A stretch of 49,918 nucleotides of DNA from Bacillota bacterium (GTDB lineage: Bacteria > Bacillota > Clostridia > Clostridiales > Clostridiaceae), in assembly GCA_023445445.1 (NCBI GenBank), contig JAEXLD010000132.1, positions 1 through 49,918 on the forward strand. The letters run 5' to 3'. The translations under genes were made by a program, and so were the position numbers. Below the pieces are notes generated by a model, which was not told the DNA's origin, did not search any database, and saw only the letters and a program-made list of their open reading frames with translations. Positions 43,054-49,918 of the stretch are shown in pieces; position 1 is the stretch's first letter, and every line of letters starts with the position of its first letter.

Positions 43054-43096
43054 ATGAATACATTTTCATATTATCACGAAAAAGTTTTTTATTCAA
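43054..43096 (-). promoter_or_regulatory. Promoter and possible operator of PTS-nanE
   Basis: Minus strand TTGAAT (43096-43091), 17-base spacer, TAATAT (43073-43068). Overlapping its downstream edge is an imperfect 16-base palindrome ATGAATACATTTTCAT (43054-43069), a candidate site for the RpiR-type regulator. Confidence 0.6.
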
Positions 43097-43191
43097 TATG
43101 TTTTATTAAAATTTTTTTCATAATTTTTAAAATTAAAAAGTATTATAAAGTCATTTATTAGCTTTATAATACTTCTATATTTTTAAATATT

Positions 43192-43929
43192 TTAAAATAT
43201 ATCTCTATAGTTGCATAGTTTAATTTTATTTTCTTCTATATAATCTATTAATTCTTTAGATGTTAAAACCCTTAATTCCTCTATTCTTTTTAAGTTATAT
43301 GAACTATTCTCCATAACAAAACTATCTAAATAAGCTGGGTGAGTCATAGTCTCTAGAACTTCATTCTTATTTATATCTAATTTTTTAAATCCATCAATGC
43401 TAACTGTTTTGTCATAGAAAAATCCACTGTATGGAATCACTTTATCATAATCTAAATTATACAGTAAGCCACCTCTGATTGGTAGATTATATTCTTTAAT
43501 TAGTCTTTCTATAATTGGCTTAAGAGATTTTAATGTATGAACATGATGATGAGAATCTAAATGAGTTATTTCTATACCATTTTCAATAACCTTTTCTATT
43601 TGTGCTTTAAACTCATTATATATTTCCTCAAGATCAAAATTATCTTTAATTAATTCATCACTTATTCTTTTATAGAAAAAACCATTTTCATCTACTATTG
43701 TTTTATGAGTACTTAACACTGGTTTATAAGCTGATAAGGTTAAATGAACTCCGCAGCCAAGACGCTCTAAACCTTTATAAGACTTTAAAAGTTCTACAGC
43801 ATGATTAAACCCAGGCATCCCAGCCATTATTGAAGTACTTCTTACTACTCCATTCTTGTATGCATCTATTATTCCATAGTTAACCCCATTACTAAATCCA
43901 AAATCATCTGCATTTATTATTAACTTCAT
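43192..43929 (-). CDS. chbG: ChbG/YdjC family carbohydrate deacetylase
   Basis: 245 residues. Metal-dependent deacetylase of chitooligosaccharides such as chitobiose, or their phosphates. The start has the metal-binding INADDFGFSNGVN; HLDSHHHVHTLK (about 123-134) supplies the other metal ligands; GVHLTLS lies near 79. Neighbouring PTS and nanE genes point to amino-sugar use, but a promoter lies between, so it is a separate unit from PTS-nanE. Confidence 0.85.
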   Translation of the reverse strand: MKLIINADDFGFSNGVNYGIIDAYKNGVVRSTSIMAGMPGFNHAVELLKSYKGLERLGCGVHLTLSAYKPVLSTHKTIVDENGFFYKRISDELIKDNFDLEEIYNEFKAQIEKVIENGIEITHLDSHHHVHTLKSLKPIIERLIKEYNLPIRGGLLYNLDYDKVIPYSGFFYDKTVSIDGFKKLDINKNEVLETMTHPAYLDSFVMENSSYNLKRIEELRVLTSKELIDYIEENKIKLCNYRDIF

Positions 43930-44137
43930 ATTCCTTAATACCCTCCCATGTTTTAACAGAAAATATGTCTATATTATCTTTCTTAATAATTATATCACCT
44001 TGTCTTTATTTAATATTTTCAAATTTTAAAATATGATTCTATCATTCGTATATGTGTTAAATAATATTTAATGAATAAATCATTAGTTTTTCTCTAATGC
44101 TAATAAATATAAATAATCTTTTTTGAGGTAAATACAT

Positions 44138-46492
44138 ATGAAAAAATTCATTAAATTTTGTTCCCTATTTATTTTATTAATCCTTTGCTTATTAATGAAT
44201 ATAAATTACTTCCCTAAAGCTTTATCAGAATTAAATTTACTAGAAAATTCCCCTAATAATAACACGTTGCCACATCACTTTAGAATGTCTTCTAATTATA
44301 AAGCTATCATAAAAGATGATAATATTAATGTTAAAGGTCTTGATAAATTAAATATATCAGGAAGTGCACAGTTTTCAGATTTAGGGCTTTCCTTAATAAA
44401 AGAGGCTATTGATAAAAACTTTTCTATAATAGATATTGATTTAAGGCAAGAATCTCATGGATTTATAAATGGAATAGCTATTAGCTTTGAAAATGAAAAA
44501 AATAATGCCAATAAGGGATTAAGCTTATCTGAAGTTTTATCTACCGAAGATGGGCTACTGGACTCAATTAAAATTGGAATCCCAATCACTTTCTATAACA
44601 CAAAGGAAATTATAGTTCCTAAATCTGTTCAAAATGAGTTACAAATTACTAATTCAAAAGAAATTTCATATATCCGTATTCCTGTAACTGATGGTGAACT
44701 TCCTGATAATAATATAGTAGACTATTTTATTGACTTCGTAAAAAATCAACCTAAAGATACATGGCTTCATTTCCACTGTAAAGAAGGAATAGGGAGAACT
44801 ACTACTTTCATGATAATGTATGATATTATCAAAAATTATAAAGATGTAGAGTTAAATGATATTATTAAACGTCAAGTAATTTTATCAGGTATGCTTGATA
44901 GAGATTATCAAAGCTTTTATACTGGAGATCATTTTAAATTCTTAAATGATTTTTATAATACTTATTCATCTAAACCTACCTCCCCTATTAAATATAATAA
45001 TAATGATAATTATATCAAAGGTTCCATTATTCCAAATCATTTATATGTTATCTGTGAAGATAAAATGACTAAAGAAGAGCAGACAATGATTTCTGCTCTT
45101 CAAGGAATTATATCTACAAAATCCAACTCACAAATTTATATTCTTAGTAAAAATGAGCCTGACTACAAAATATGGCTAGATGATTTAAATAATAATTATA
45201 ATATTTGCTATGAAAACATATCTGATCCATGGAAGCTTTTAAATAAGTTTAAATCCTTACTTAAAGGATATATACTACATAGCAATTCTAATCCATCATC
45301 TATAAATAATTCCTGTTCACTGGCTTCATTAAAGGATGCATTACCCATAGAAGAATCTCTAGAAACCAAAGTAAATAGTTTGGGTATAAATATATTAATT
45401 GAAGATTGTAGAAATACAAATTCTTATTGGTCATATGAAAATCTATGGAACTCTGGGTTGAATCACTCTACAGTTATTGAATTATCACCTGATAAATCCA
45501 TGGCTTTAAGGGATTATGCAATAATGTCTAAATCACTGATATTTTATGAAGATAATACAAATGATACCACCTTAAGAGAGCAAATATTTAATTCTATGGA
45601 TGAAACTGCTCGATGCTTAGGTTGGGGCACTGATGAATTTAATAATGTAAGTATAGCTTCAAAGTATGGTGTGGATATTATTGCCTCCGACTGGTCCTAT
45701 AATTTATCTGTATTAAGCTCATTTAACCCAACTCCACAAACTCAAAAGGCTCAAATTGAGATTCCAGAAGATGATAATGTCCATTATGTAACTTTTATTA
45801 TGTCTGATGGAGATAATCAGCAATGGTTACTTGGAAGTAATTATAGTTCTGAAAAATGGTATGGTTCTAAAAATAGAGGAAATTTCAATTTAGGTTGGAC
45901 ATTAAGTCCTTCCTTATATTTTTTAGCTCCTACAGTATTTAATAAATATTATGAAAGTGCTATTTTAGATTACTATCTTGTTTCTCCTTCTGGGAATGGA
46001 TACATTTATCCAAGTAAATATCCTAAGGATAAATTAGTTAATTACACAAATAGACTAAATGAATATATGAAAAAAGTAGATGAAAAATATGTAGTAATAA
46101 TTGATGATAACTCCTTTTATGACATTGATTTATGGGATAAATATACTAGTTGTTCCAATATAGATGGTTTATTCTATCTTAATTATAAAAGAGGTAATAA
46201 TTATAATGGTGAAATAATTTGGTCTAATAATAAACCTATTGTATCTTGCAGGGATTTGCTTTGGGATGACTTAGAAAATGAAGATGAACTAATTAATTAT
46301 ATTAATTCTAGGGTTAACTTAGATTATATAGATATTACTAATCCTGAATCCTATACCTTTGTTTATGTTCACGTGTGGAGCAAGGATATGGATAATCTTC
46401 AAAAAGTAATTAATAAATTAAATAGTAATCCTAAAATAAAAGTAGTTACTCCTGATATATTTATGAGGTTAATTAATAATAATATTACATAA
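44138..46492 (+). CDS. Secreted PTP-like (phytase-type) phosphatase fused to a GxGYxYP domain
   Basis: 784 residues. Hydrophobic signal sequence or anchor at 7-22. The N-terminal domain (about 45-275) is a cysteine phosphatase like the PTP-like phytases: IDLRQESHGFING near 100-112, and the P-loop HFHCKEGIGRTT with Cys214 and Arg220. The C-terminal part (about 300-784) has IMSDGDNQQWLLG (near 554-566) and GNGYIYP (619-625), typical of the GxGYxYP family, which is considered a putative glycoside hydrolase. Extracellular phytate or other phosphoester hydrolysis is likely for the first domain; the second has no proven role. GAGGT lies eight bases before the ATG. Confidence 0.83.
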   Translation: MKKFIKFCSLFILLILCLLMNINYFPKALSELNLLENSPNNNTLPHHFRMSSNYKAIIKDDNINVKGLDKLNISGSAQFSDLGLSLIKEAIDKNFSIIDIDLRQESHGFINGIAISFENEKNNANKGLSLSEVLSTEDGLLDSIKIGIPITFYNTKEIIVPKSVQNELQITNSKEISYIRIPVTDGELPDNNIVDYFIDFVKNQPKDTWLHFHCKEGIGRTTTFMIMYDIIKNYKDVELNDIIKRQVILSGMLDRDYQSFYTGDHFKFLNDFYNTYSSKPTSPIKYNNNDNYIKGSIIPNHLYVICEDKMTKEEQTMISALQGIISTKSNSQIYILSKNEPDYKIWLDDLNNNYNICYENISDPWKLLNKFKSLLKGYILHSNSNPSSINNSCSLASLKDALPIEESLETKVNSLGINILIEDCRNTNSYWSYENLWNSGLNHSTVIELSPDKSMALRDYAIMSKSLIFYEDNTNDTTLREQIFNSMDETARCLGWGTDEFNNVSIASKYGVDIIASDWSYNLSVLSSFNPTPQTQKAQIEIPEDDNVHYVTFIMSDGDNQQWLLGSNYSSEKWYGSKNRGNFNLGWTLSPSLYFLAPTVFNKYYESAILDYYLVSPSGNGYIYPSKYPKDKLVNYTNRLNEYMKKVDEKYVVIIDDNSFYDIDLWDKYTSCSNIDGLFYLNYKRGNNYNGEIIWSNNKPIVSCRDLLWDDLENEDELINYINSRVNLDYIDITNPESYTFVYVHVWSKDMDNLQKVINKLNSNPKIKVVTPDIFMRLINNNIT

Positions 46493-46557
46493 AATATTTC
46501 TCCTATATTAATAGAATTTAAGTTGTATTTTTATTTAGATTGTAGTAAACTTTTGTT

Positions 46558-46595
46558 TATAATAAGCAATATTAATTATTAACTAATATTAATTA
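46558..46595 (+). promoter_or_regulatory. Globin promoter -10 and direct repeats
   Basis: TATAAT at 46558-46563, followed by the 11-base direct repeat AATATTAATTA at 46568-46578 and 46585-46595 (17-base period), just before the ribosome site. A possible regulator site; the -35 box is weak. Confidence 0.45.
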
Positions 46596-46609
46596 ACGAA
46601 GGAGAAATT

Positions 46610-47047
46610 ATGCTAGATCAAAAAACAATAGAAATAATTAAAAGTACAGTTCCAGTTTTAAAAACTCATGGAGTGGAAATAACAACAACATTTTATAAAA
46701 ATATGTTTGAAAAAAATCCAGAAATAAAGCCATTATTTAATATGGATAGACAAGCATCAGGTGAACAACCAAAAGCTTTAGCAATGTCAATATTAGCATC
46801 AGCTCAAAACATAGATAATTTACAAGCCATAATGCCAGTAGTAAATAAAATAGCAGAAAGACATTGTGATTCTAATGTAAAGCCTGAGCATTATCCCATT
46901 ATTGGAATGCATTTATTAGGTGCTATAAAAGAAATTTTAGGTGATGCTGCAACAGATGAAATAATAGATGCTTGGGGTAAAACTTATGGAGTTCTTGCAG
47001 AAATATTTATAGATGTAGAAAAAAATATTTACCTTTCAAGACAATAA
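46610..47047 (+). CDS. Single-domain globin of the flavohemoglobin type
   Basis: 145 residues, collinear with the heme domain of E. coli Hmp but with no FAD or NAD domain. Key residues align exactly: Tyr29 (B10), Gln53 (E7) and the proximal His85 (F8, in IAERHCDSNVKPEHYPI). Such single-domain globins bind oxygen or nitric oxide; in an anaerobe NO or O2 scavenging is the usual idea. A separate reductase would be needed. GAAGGAG lies seven bases before the ATG. Confidence 0.93.
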   Translation: MLDQKTIEIIKSTVPVLKTHGVEITTTFYKNMFEKNPEIKPLFNMDRQASGEQPKALAMSILASAQNIDNLQAIMPVVNKIAERHCDSNVKPEHYPIIGMHLLGAIKEILGDAATDEIIDAWGKTYGVLAEIFIDVEKNIYLSRQ

Positions 47048-47088
47048 TTTAGATATTAAAAAATTATTATATCTTTATTCTAAAATAG

Positions 47089-47120
47089 AAGGATTATGGG
47101 CCTCCATAATCCTTTTATTT
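47089..47120 (+). terminator. Terminator of the globin gene
   Basis: 11-bp perfect stem AAGGATTATGG / CCATAATCCTT, then TTTATTTT; A-rich on the other side, so possibly bidirectional. Confidence 0.85.
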
Positions 47121-47153
47121 TCTATATAATATATTTTTCTAAAGTCAAGTACA

Positions 47154-47846
47154 TTACCACTCTCTGCCTGGATCATTAGCCATGTTATTAACTGTTCCTA
47201 TAGGATATAAAACTGAATAATGATGTAAGCTTGCCTCTTCACTTTTACTATCTGAAAAAACAAATAATAACTTAAAATCATCATTTACCTTATATCCAAT
47301 TACTCTTTCATTGAGGTCTGTTATAACATAATATTGTGGGTCTCCAAAATATGATATTATATCTTTTAAGCTTAAATATCCTAATGATTTATCAAAAGAT
47401 CTTACTTCAAATATTTGAGATCCCTTATTGACTCCAAATGCTAAATTTTTGCTTTCAAAAGCATAATAAAGACCTTTAGCTTCAGATACATAGTTTTCAG
47501 TATCAGCCTTACCATAAGTTTCATTTACCTTATCTATAACATCACCTTTTGCTTTGAACTCACTGTTAATAACCATTCCATTTTGAGCCTTATCTTTTAT
47601 ATTATTTAGAATCTCAATTTTATATTTATCTACATTTTCAGAATTAGTCTCACTTGAGCCTTCATCAATTTTTTCTATGATCTTAGGTGGAGTATTGTTA
47701 GATGAATCTTTACTTATGCCTTCCTCAATATCTGTGGACTCGCTACTATCACTTTTATTATCATTAGATGGCTTTTTGTAGCTACATGATATAAAAGATA
47801 ATGTAAATAATGTTATTATAGTAATTAATAGAATCTTCTTCTTCAT
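47154..47846 (-). CDS. Lipoprotein with a DUF4309 (YjgB-like) domain
   Basis: 230 residues. N-terminal signal peptide with lipobox FISCSYKK (Cys 21), then a Ser/Asp/Glu-rich linker to about 75, and a C-terminal DUF4309-like domain (about 90-225: NGMVINSEFKAKGDVIDKV, GKADTENYV, FGVNKGSQIFEVRS, VIGYKVNDDFKLLFVF). Surface-attached; function unknown. It would be processed by the Lgt encoded at 23471. Confidence 0.78.
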   Translation of the reverse strand: MKKKILLITIITLFTLSFISCSYKKPSNDNKSDSSESTDIEEGISKDSSNNTPPKIIEKIDEGSSETNSENVDKYKIEILNNIKDKAQNGMVINSEFKAKGDVIDKVNETYGKADTENYVSEAKGLYYAFESKNLAFGVNKGSQIFEVRSFDKSLGYLSLKDIISYFGDPQYYVITDLNERVIGYKVNDDFKLLFVFSDSKSEEASLHHYSVLYPIGTVNNMANDPGREW

Positions 47847-47943
47847 TCTACTACCTCATTAATAAAGCCTTTTTAATATATTATATACTTATCAGATGTA
47901 TATTTTCATTTATATATAAAATTTCATATTATTGTAACTATTA

Positions 47944-48702
47944 CTACTTTGCATACTTCAGTATTATATCTCTTAAGGTATTTACTACTTCTTTTCCTGC
48001 CTTATCATTATAGTATTTTGCAAATCTCTCATCTGCCACATACATTTCCGCTAAACCAATATGAGCTTCTTTAGAATAACTAGGCCATGTAAAGCTAAGC
48101 CATTTTCTATGGTTTTCATAAACTCCTTGTGCTACCTTTGAATCTAAATCCCCAGTTTCAACAACTTCTAGTAGTCCCTTAAAAACTTCCTCTTCAATTT
48201 CATTCATTTTATTAAAATCTTCTTCATTCATATTCATAAACTTCTTATTGGAAGCTTCAATTGTTTCCTTACCATATTTATCTCTAATTTCTTTTCCATA
48301 CTTTCTTTCATTTTCTTCTAATTGTTCTTTTTTTAATCCTTTAAACTTTTCCTTATTAGACATACTGATTTCTCCCTTCTTATATTCAATAGTCTTTTCT
48401 ACAGTTAAAATCAATTGATCAAGTTGATTTCTTCTGGAAATGAGGTTTTTTCGATGCTCAATTAATGATTGACAAATATCGAAACTAGAATTAGATATTA
48501 TATTTTCAATTTCTTCAAGTTTAATATCCATGGATCTATAAAGTAAAATTTGTTGCAATATATCAACTTCCTTTTCTCCATATATCCTATATCCTGATGA
48601 ATTAACTCTACAGGGTTTTAATAATCCAATTTCATCATAATATCTAAGAGTCCTAGTACTTACACCTGCCATTTCAGCTAGCTTTTTAATTGTATATTCC
48701 AT
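47944..48702 (-). CDS. MerR-family regulator with a TipAS ligand domain
   Basis: 252 residues. MerR helix-turn-helix and wing at 1-70 (YTIKKLAEMAGVSTRTLRYY, then DEIGLLKP), a coiled-coil dimerisation helix at about 75-110, and a C-terminal TipAS domain (about 130-250, with LSFTWPSYSKEAHIGLAEMY and ADERFAKYYND). TipAS domains bind thiopeptides and other drugs in TipA and Mta-like activators, so it probably activates an efflux gene; no target is adjacent. GGAGG lies before the ATG. Confidence 0.9.
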   Translation of the reverse strand: MEYTIKKLAEMAGVSTRTLRYYDEIGLLKPCRVNSSGYRIYGEKEVDILQQILLYRSMDIKLEEIENIISNSSFDICQSLIEHRKNLISRRNQLDQLILTVEKTIEYKKGEISMSNKEKFKGLKKEQLEENERKYGKEIRDKYGKETIEASNKKFMNMNEEDFNKMNEIEEEVFKGLLEVVETGDLDSKVAQGVYENHRKWLSFTWPSYSKEAHIGLAEMYVADERFAKYYNDKAGKEVVNTLRDIILKYAK

Positions 48703-48925
48703 CTTTATTCCTCCTTACAAATTAATAATAAGCCTTTACGTTGCGTTAATGTCAATATATATTTAAACATTTTTTTGATATCTTTAAGCACAAAATTATC
48801 TTTAAATAAATTTCATATATACACATATATTTAATAGTGTTATAATAAAAATCCACTTATTGTTATATACTTTTAAAGTGAATTATATTTTTATTAATTA
48901 TTAAAGAAAGTGTCAGGTGAAATTT

Positions 48926-49342
48926 ATGATTGATGCAAAATTATTAGTTGAAAAGGCTTATGAAGCTCAAAAGTTTGCTTATACTCCTTACTCTAACTTT
49001 AATGTTGGTGCAGCACTACTTGGTGCAAATGGTAAGATATATTTAGGCTGCAATATAGAAAATGCCGCTTTTACTCCAACAAACTGTGCTGAAAGAACCG
49101 CTTTTTTTAAGGCTGTATCTGAAGGTCAGCATGAATTTCTTGGAATTGCAATAGTAGGTAATAAGGCAGATGTTGAGGAAACTGAATACTGCGCTCCATG
49201 TGGAGTATGCAGACAAGTAATAGCTGAATTCTGTGATCCGAAGACATTTAAAATCTTCCTTGCTAAAAATAAAGATGAATTTAAAGAATATACATTAGAA
49301 GACCTTTTACCATTAGGCTTTACTGGAAAAGACTTAGCTTAA
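48926..49342 (+). CDS. cdd: Cytidine deaminase
   Basis: 138-residue zinc enzyme of pyrimidine salvage, cytidine/deoxycytidine to uridine/deoxyuridine. YTPYSNFNVGAALLG near the start, the CAERTAFFKA motif (zinc Cys and catalytic Glu) and PCGVCRQVIAEFC supply the three zinc cysteines of the tetrameric form. The start is the ATG at 48926, with AGGTG six bases upstream; the GTG at 48917 lies inside that ribosome site. Confidence 0.95.
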   Translation: MIDAKLLVEKAYEAQKFAYTPYSNFNVGAALLGANGKIYLGCNIENAAFTPTNCAERTAFFKAVSEGQHEFLGIAIVGNKADVEETEYCAPCGVCRQVIAEFCDPKTFKIFLAKNKDEFKEYTLEDLLPLGFTGKDLA

Positions 49343-49436
49343 TATATAAGTTTAGTATAACTAAAAAATAATTATCTAATTAATAATGTAATAGAAGGTA
49401 AAATTTTAAACATTGAAATAAGACATATCATAAATT

Positions 49437-49468
49437 TAAAGTCCAACATAACTGTTGGGCTTTTTTTA
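49437..49468 (+). terminator. Terminator downstream of cdd
   Basis: AAAGTCCAAC-ATAACT-GTTGGGCTTT hairpin with seven T, about 95 bases past the cdd stop. Confidence 0.8.
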
Positions 49469-49918
49469 TGTGATCATTCTCTGAAAAGGAATTGATATAG
49501 AGAAAAGTTATATATTTGACAATATCTCCTTAATATCCTTGGAGAAAATCTATAAAAATAGTATTAAACACTTAATATTATGAATAAAATATGCTTTTTT
49601 GAAATAATAATATGAATAAAATATTAAATTTAAAATAGTTAAAAAAGCTAAAACCGATTTATTTGATTGTTAAAAAAATATTTTAATATAGTTATAAAAT
49701 TAAATCATTTTAGATTTCGGAAATTTGCAAAAATACTGAATATTAAGTACAATTAACTGAGGAAACATGAAAATTGGTTTTAATCGATAAGTATTCAATG
49801 AAAAATTTTAGATGTAATATTTCATACAACATATTCTACAGTAATAGAATTTTACGAGTAAATAAAGCAATGAAATTTATTAAATTTAAAGCTTATCGTT
49901 ATTATATAAAAGAAAAAA
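49469..49918. other. AT-rich terminal stretch, no convincing gene
   Basis: No frame with a ribosome site and family resemblance. A seven-codon ORF (MKIGFNR) at 49769-49792 has GAGGA before its ATG. A frame from the ATG at 49798 stays open to the window edge (about 40 codons) but has no ribosome site, so a gene crossing the right edge is possible but unsupported. Confidence 0.4.

Noticed and set aside
49798..49918. Frame open to the right edge as a partial gene
   Set aside because: No ribosome site and no recognisable sequence in about 40 codons; AT-rich DNA easily gives such frames.

Overview
The window is chromosomal DNA of a low-GC Firmicute, most likely a Clostridium sensu stricto (cluster I). 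The evidence is very high AT content, AAGGAGG-type ribosome binding sites with frequent GTG/TTG starts, the dnaX-ebfC-recR-yaaL-bofA block (BofA and YaaL belong to spore formers), a tRNA-Ser/long SRP RNA/tadA region, rubredoxin, and anaerobe-style sugar phosphotransferase (PTS) systems. I cannot name the species. Most genes are on the minus strand. The left edge is the promoter and leader of an rRNA operon whose 16S gene lies just outside the window.

Layout. 1-480: rRNA operon promoter and leader. 486-4826: GlcNAc-type PTS: nagE (EIICB) diverges from a separate EIIA gene; each has a GlcT-type RNA antiterminator target overlapping a terminator, and the antiterminator gene glcT lies next to EIIA with an acetyltransferase. 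5003-8715: DUF4230 protein, msrA, tcdA, mtnN and a small membrane exporter. 8942-12388: serine-type operon of a class V aminotransferase, serA and a DUF1015 protein. 12587-13220: mscL and an unlisted small Cys-rich protein. 13517-18527: bofA, yaaL, cls, recR, ebfC, dnaX. 18888-20343: an MFS transporter under an elaborate attenuator with a 43-codon leader peptide. 20425-22693: acetyltransferase, L12-tail membrane protein, thyA-folA. 22857-24696: SRP RNA, tRNA-Ser(GGA), lgt, tadA. 24806-27805: CorC/HlyC-type protein, MATE transporter, tRNA-Arg(CCT). 28057-33974: ribose operon rbsRK-D-A-C-B, in which repressor and ribokinase are one reading frame. 34066-39724: unknown protein, plsC, ogt, DEAD-box helicase, two hypotheticals and rubredoxin. 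39886-43929: RpiR regulator, nanE, a second EIICB and a ChbG/YdjC deacetylase (amino sugar use). 44138-49342: secreted PTP-type phosphatase/GxGYxYP fusion, single-domain globin, DUF4309 lipoprotein, MerR-TipAS regulator, cdd. 49343-49918: no convincing gene.

Themes. Amino-sugar and ribose uptake dominate: two PTS permeases, EIIA, NanE, ChbG and the Rbs ABC system. Regulation is rich in RNA devices: GlcT antitermination at two divergent leaders, a leader-peptide attenuator at the MFS gene, and a terminator just upstream of the MATE gene. A family of AT-rich repeats with nested hairpins lies between genes at 6.2, 11.1, 24.7, 27.9 and 35.8 kb. The most noteworthy observations are the MFS attenuator with mutually exclusive pairings, the RbsR-RbsK fusion that retains a perfect internal ribosome binding site, the phosphatase-GxGYxYP fusion, the duplicated 5' region of the DEAD-box gene, and a convergent hairpin with a GC-rich loop.
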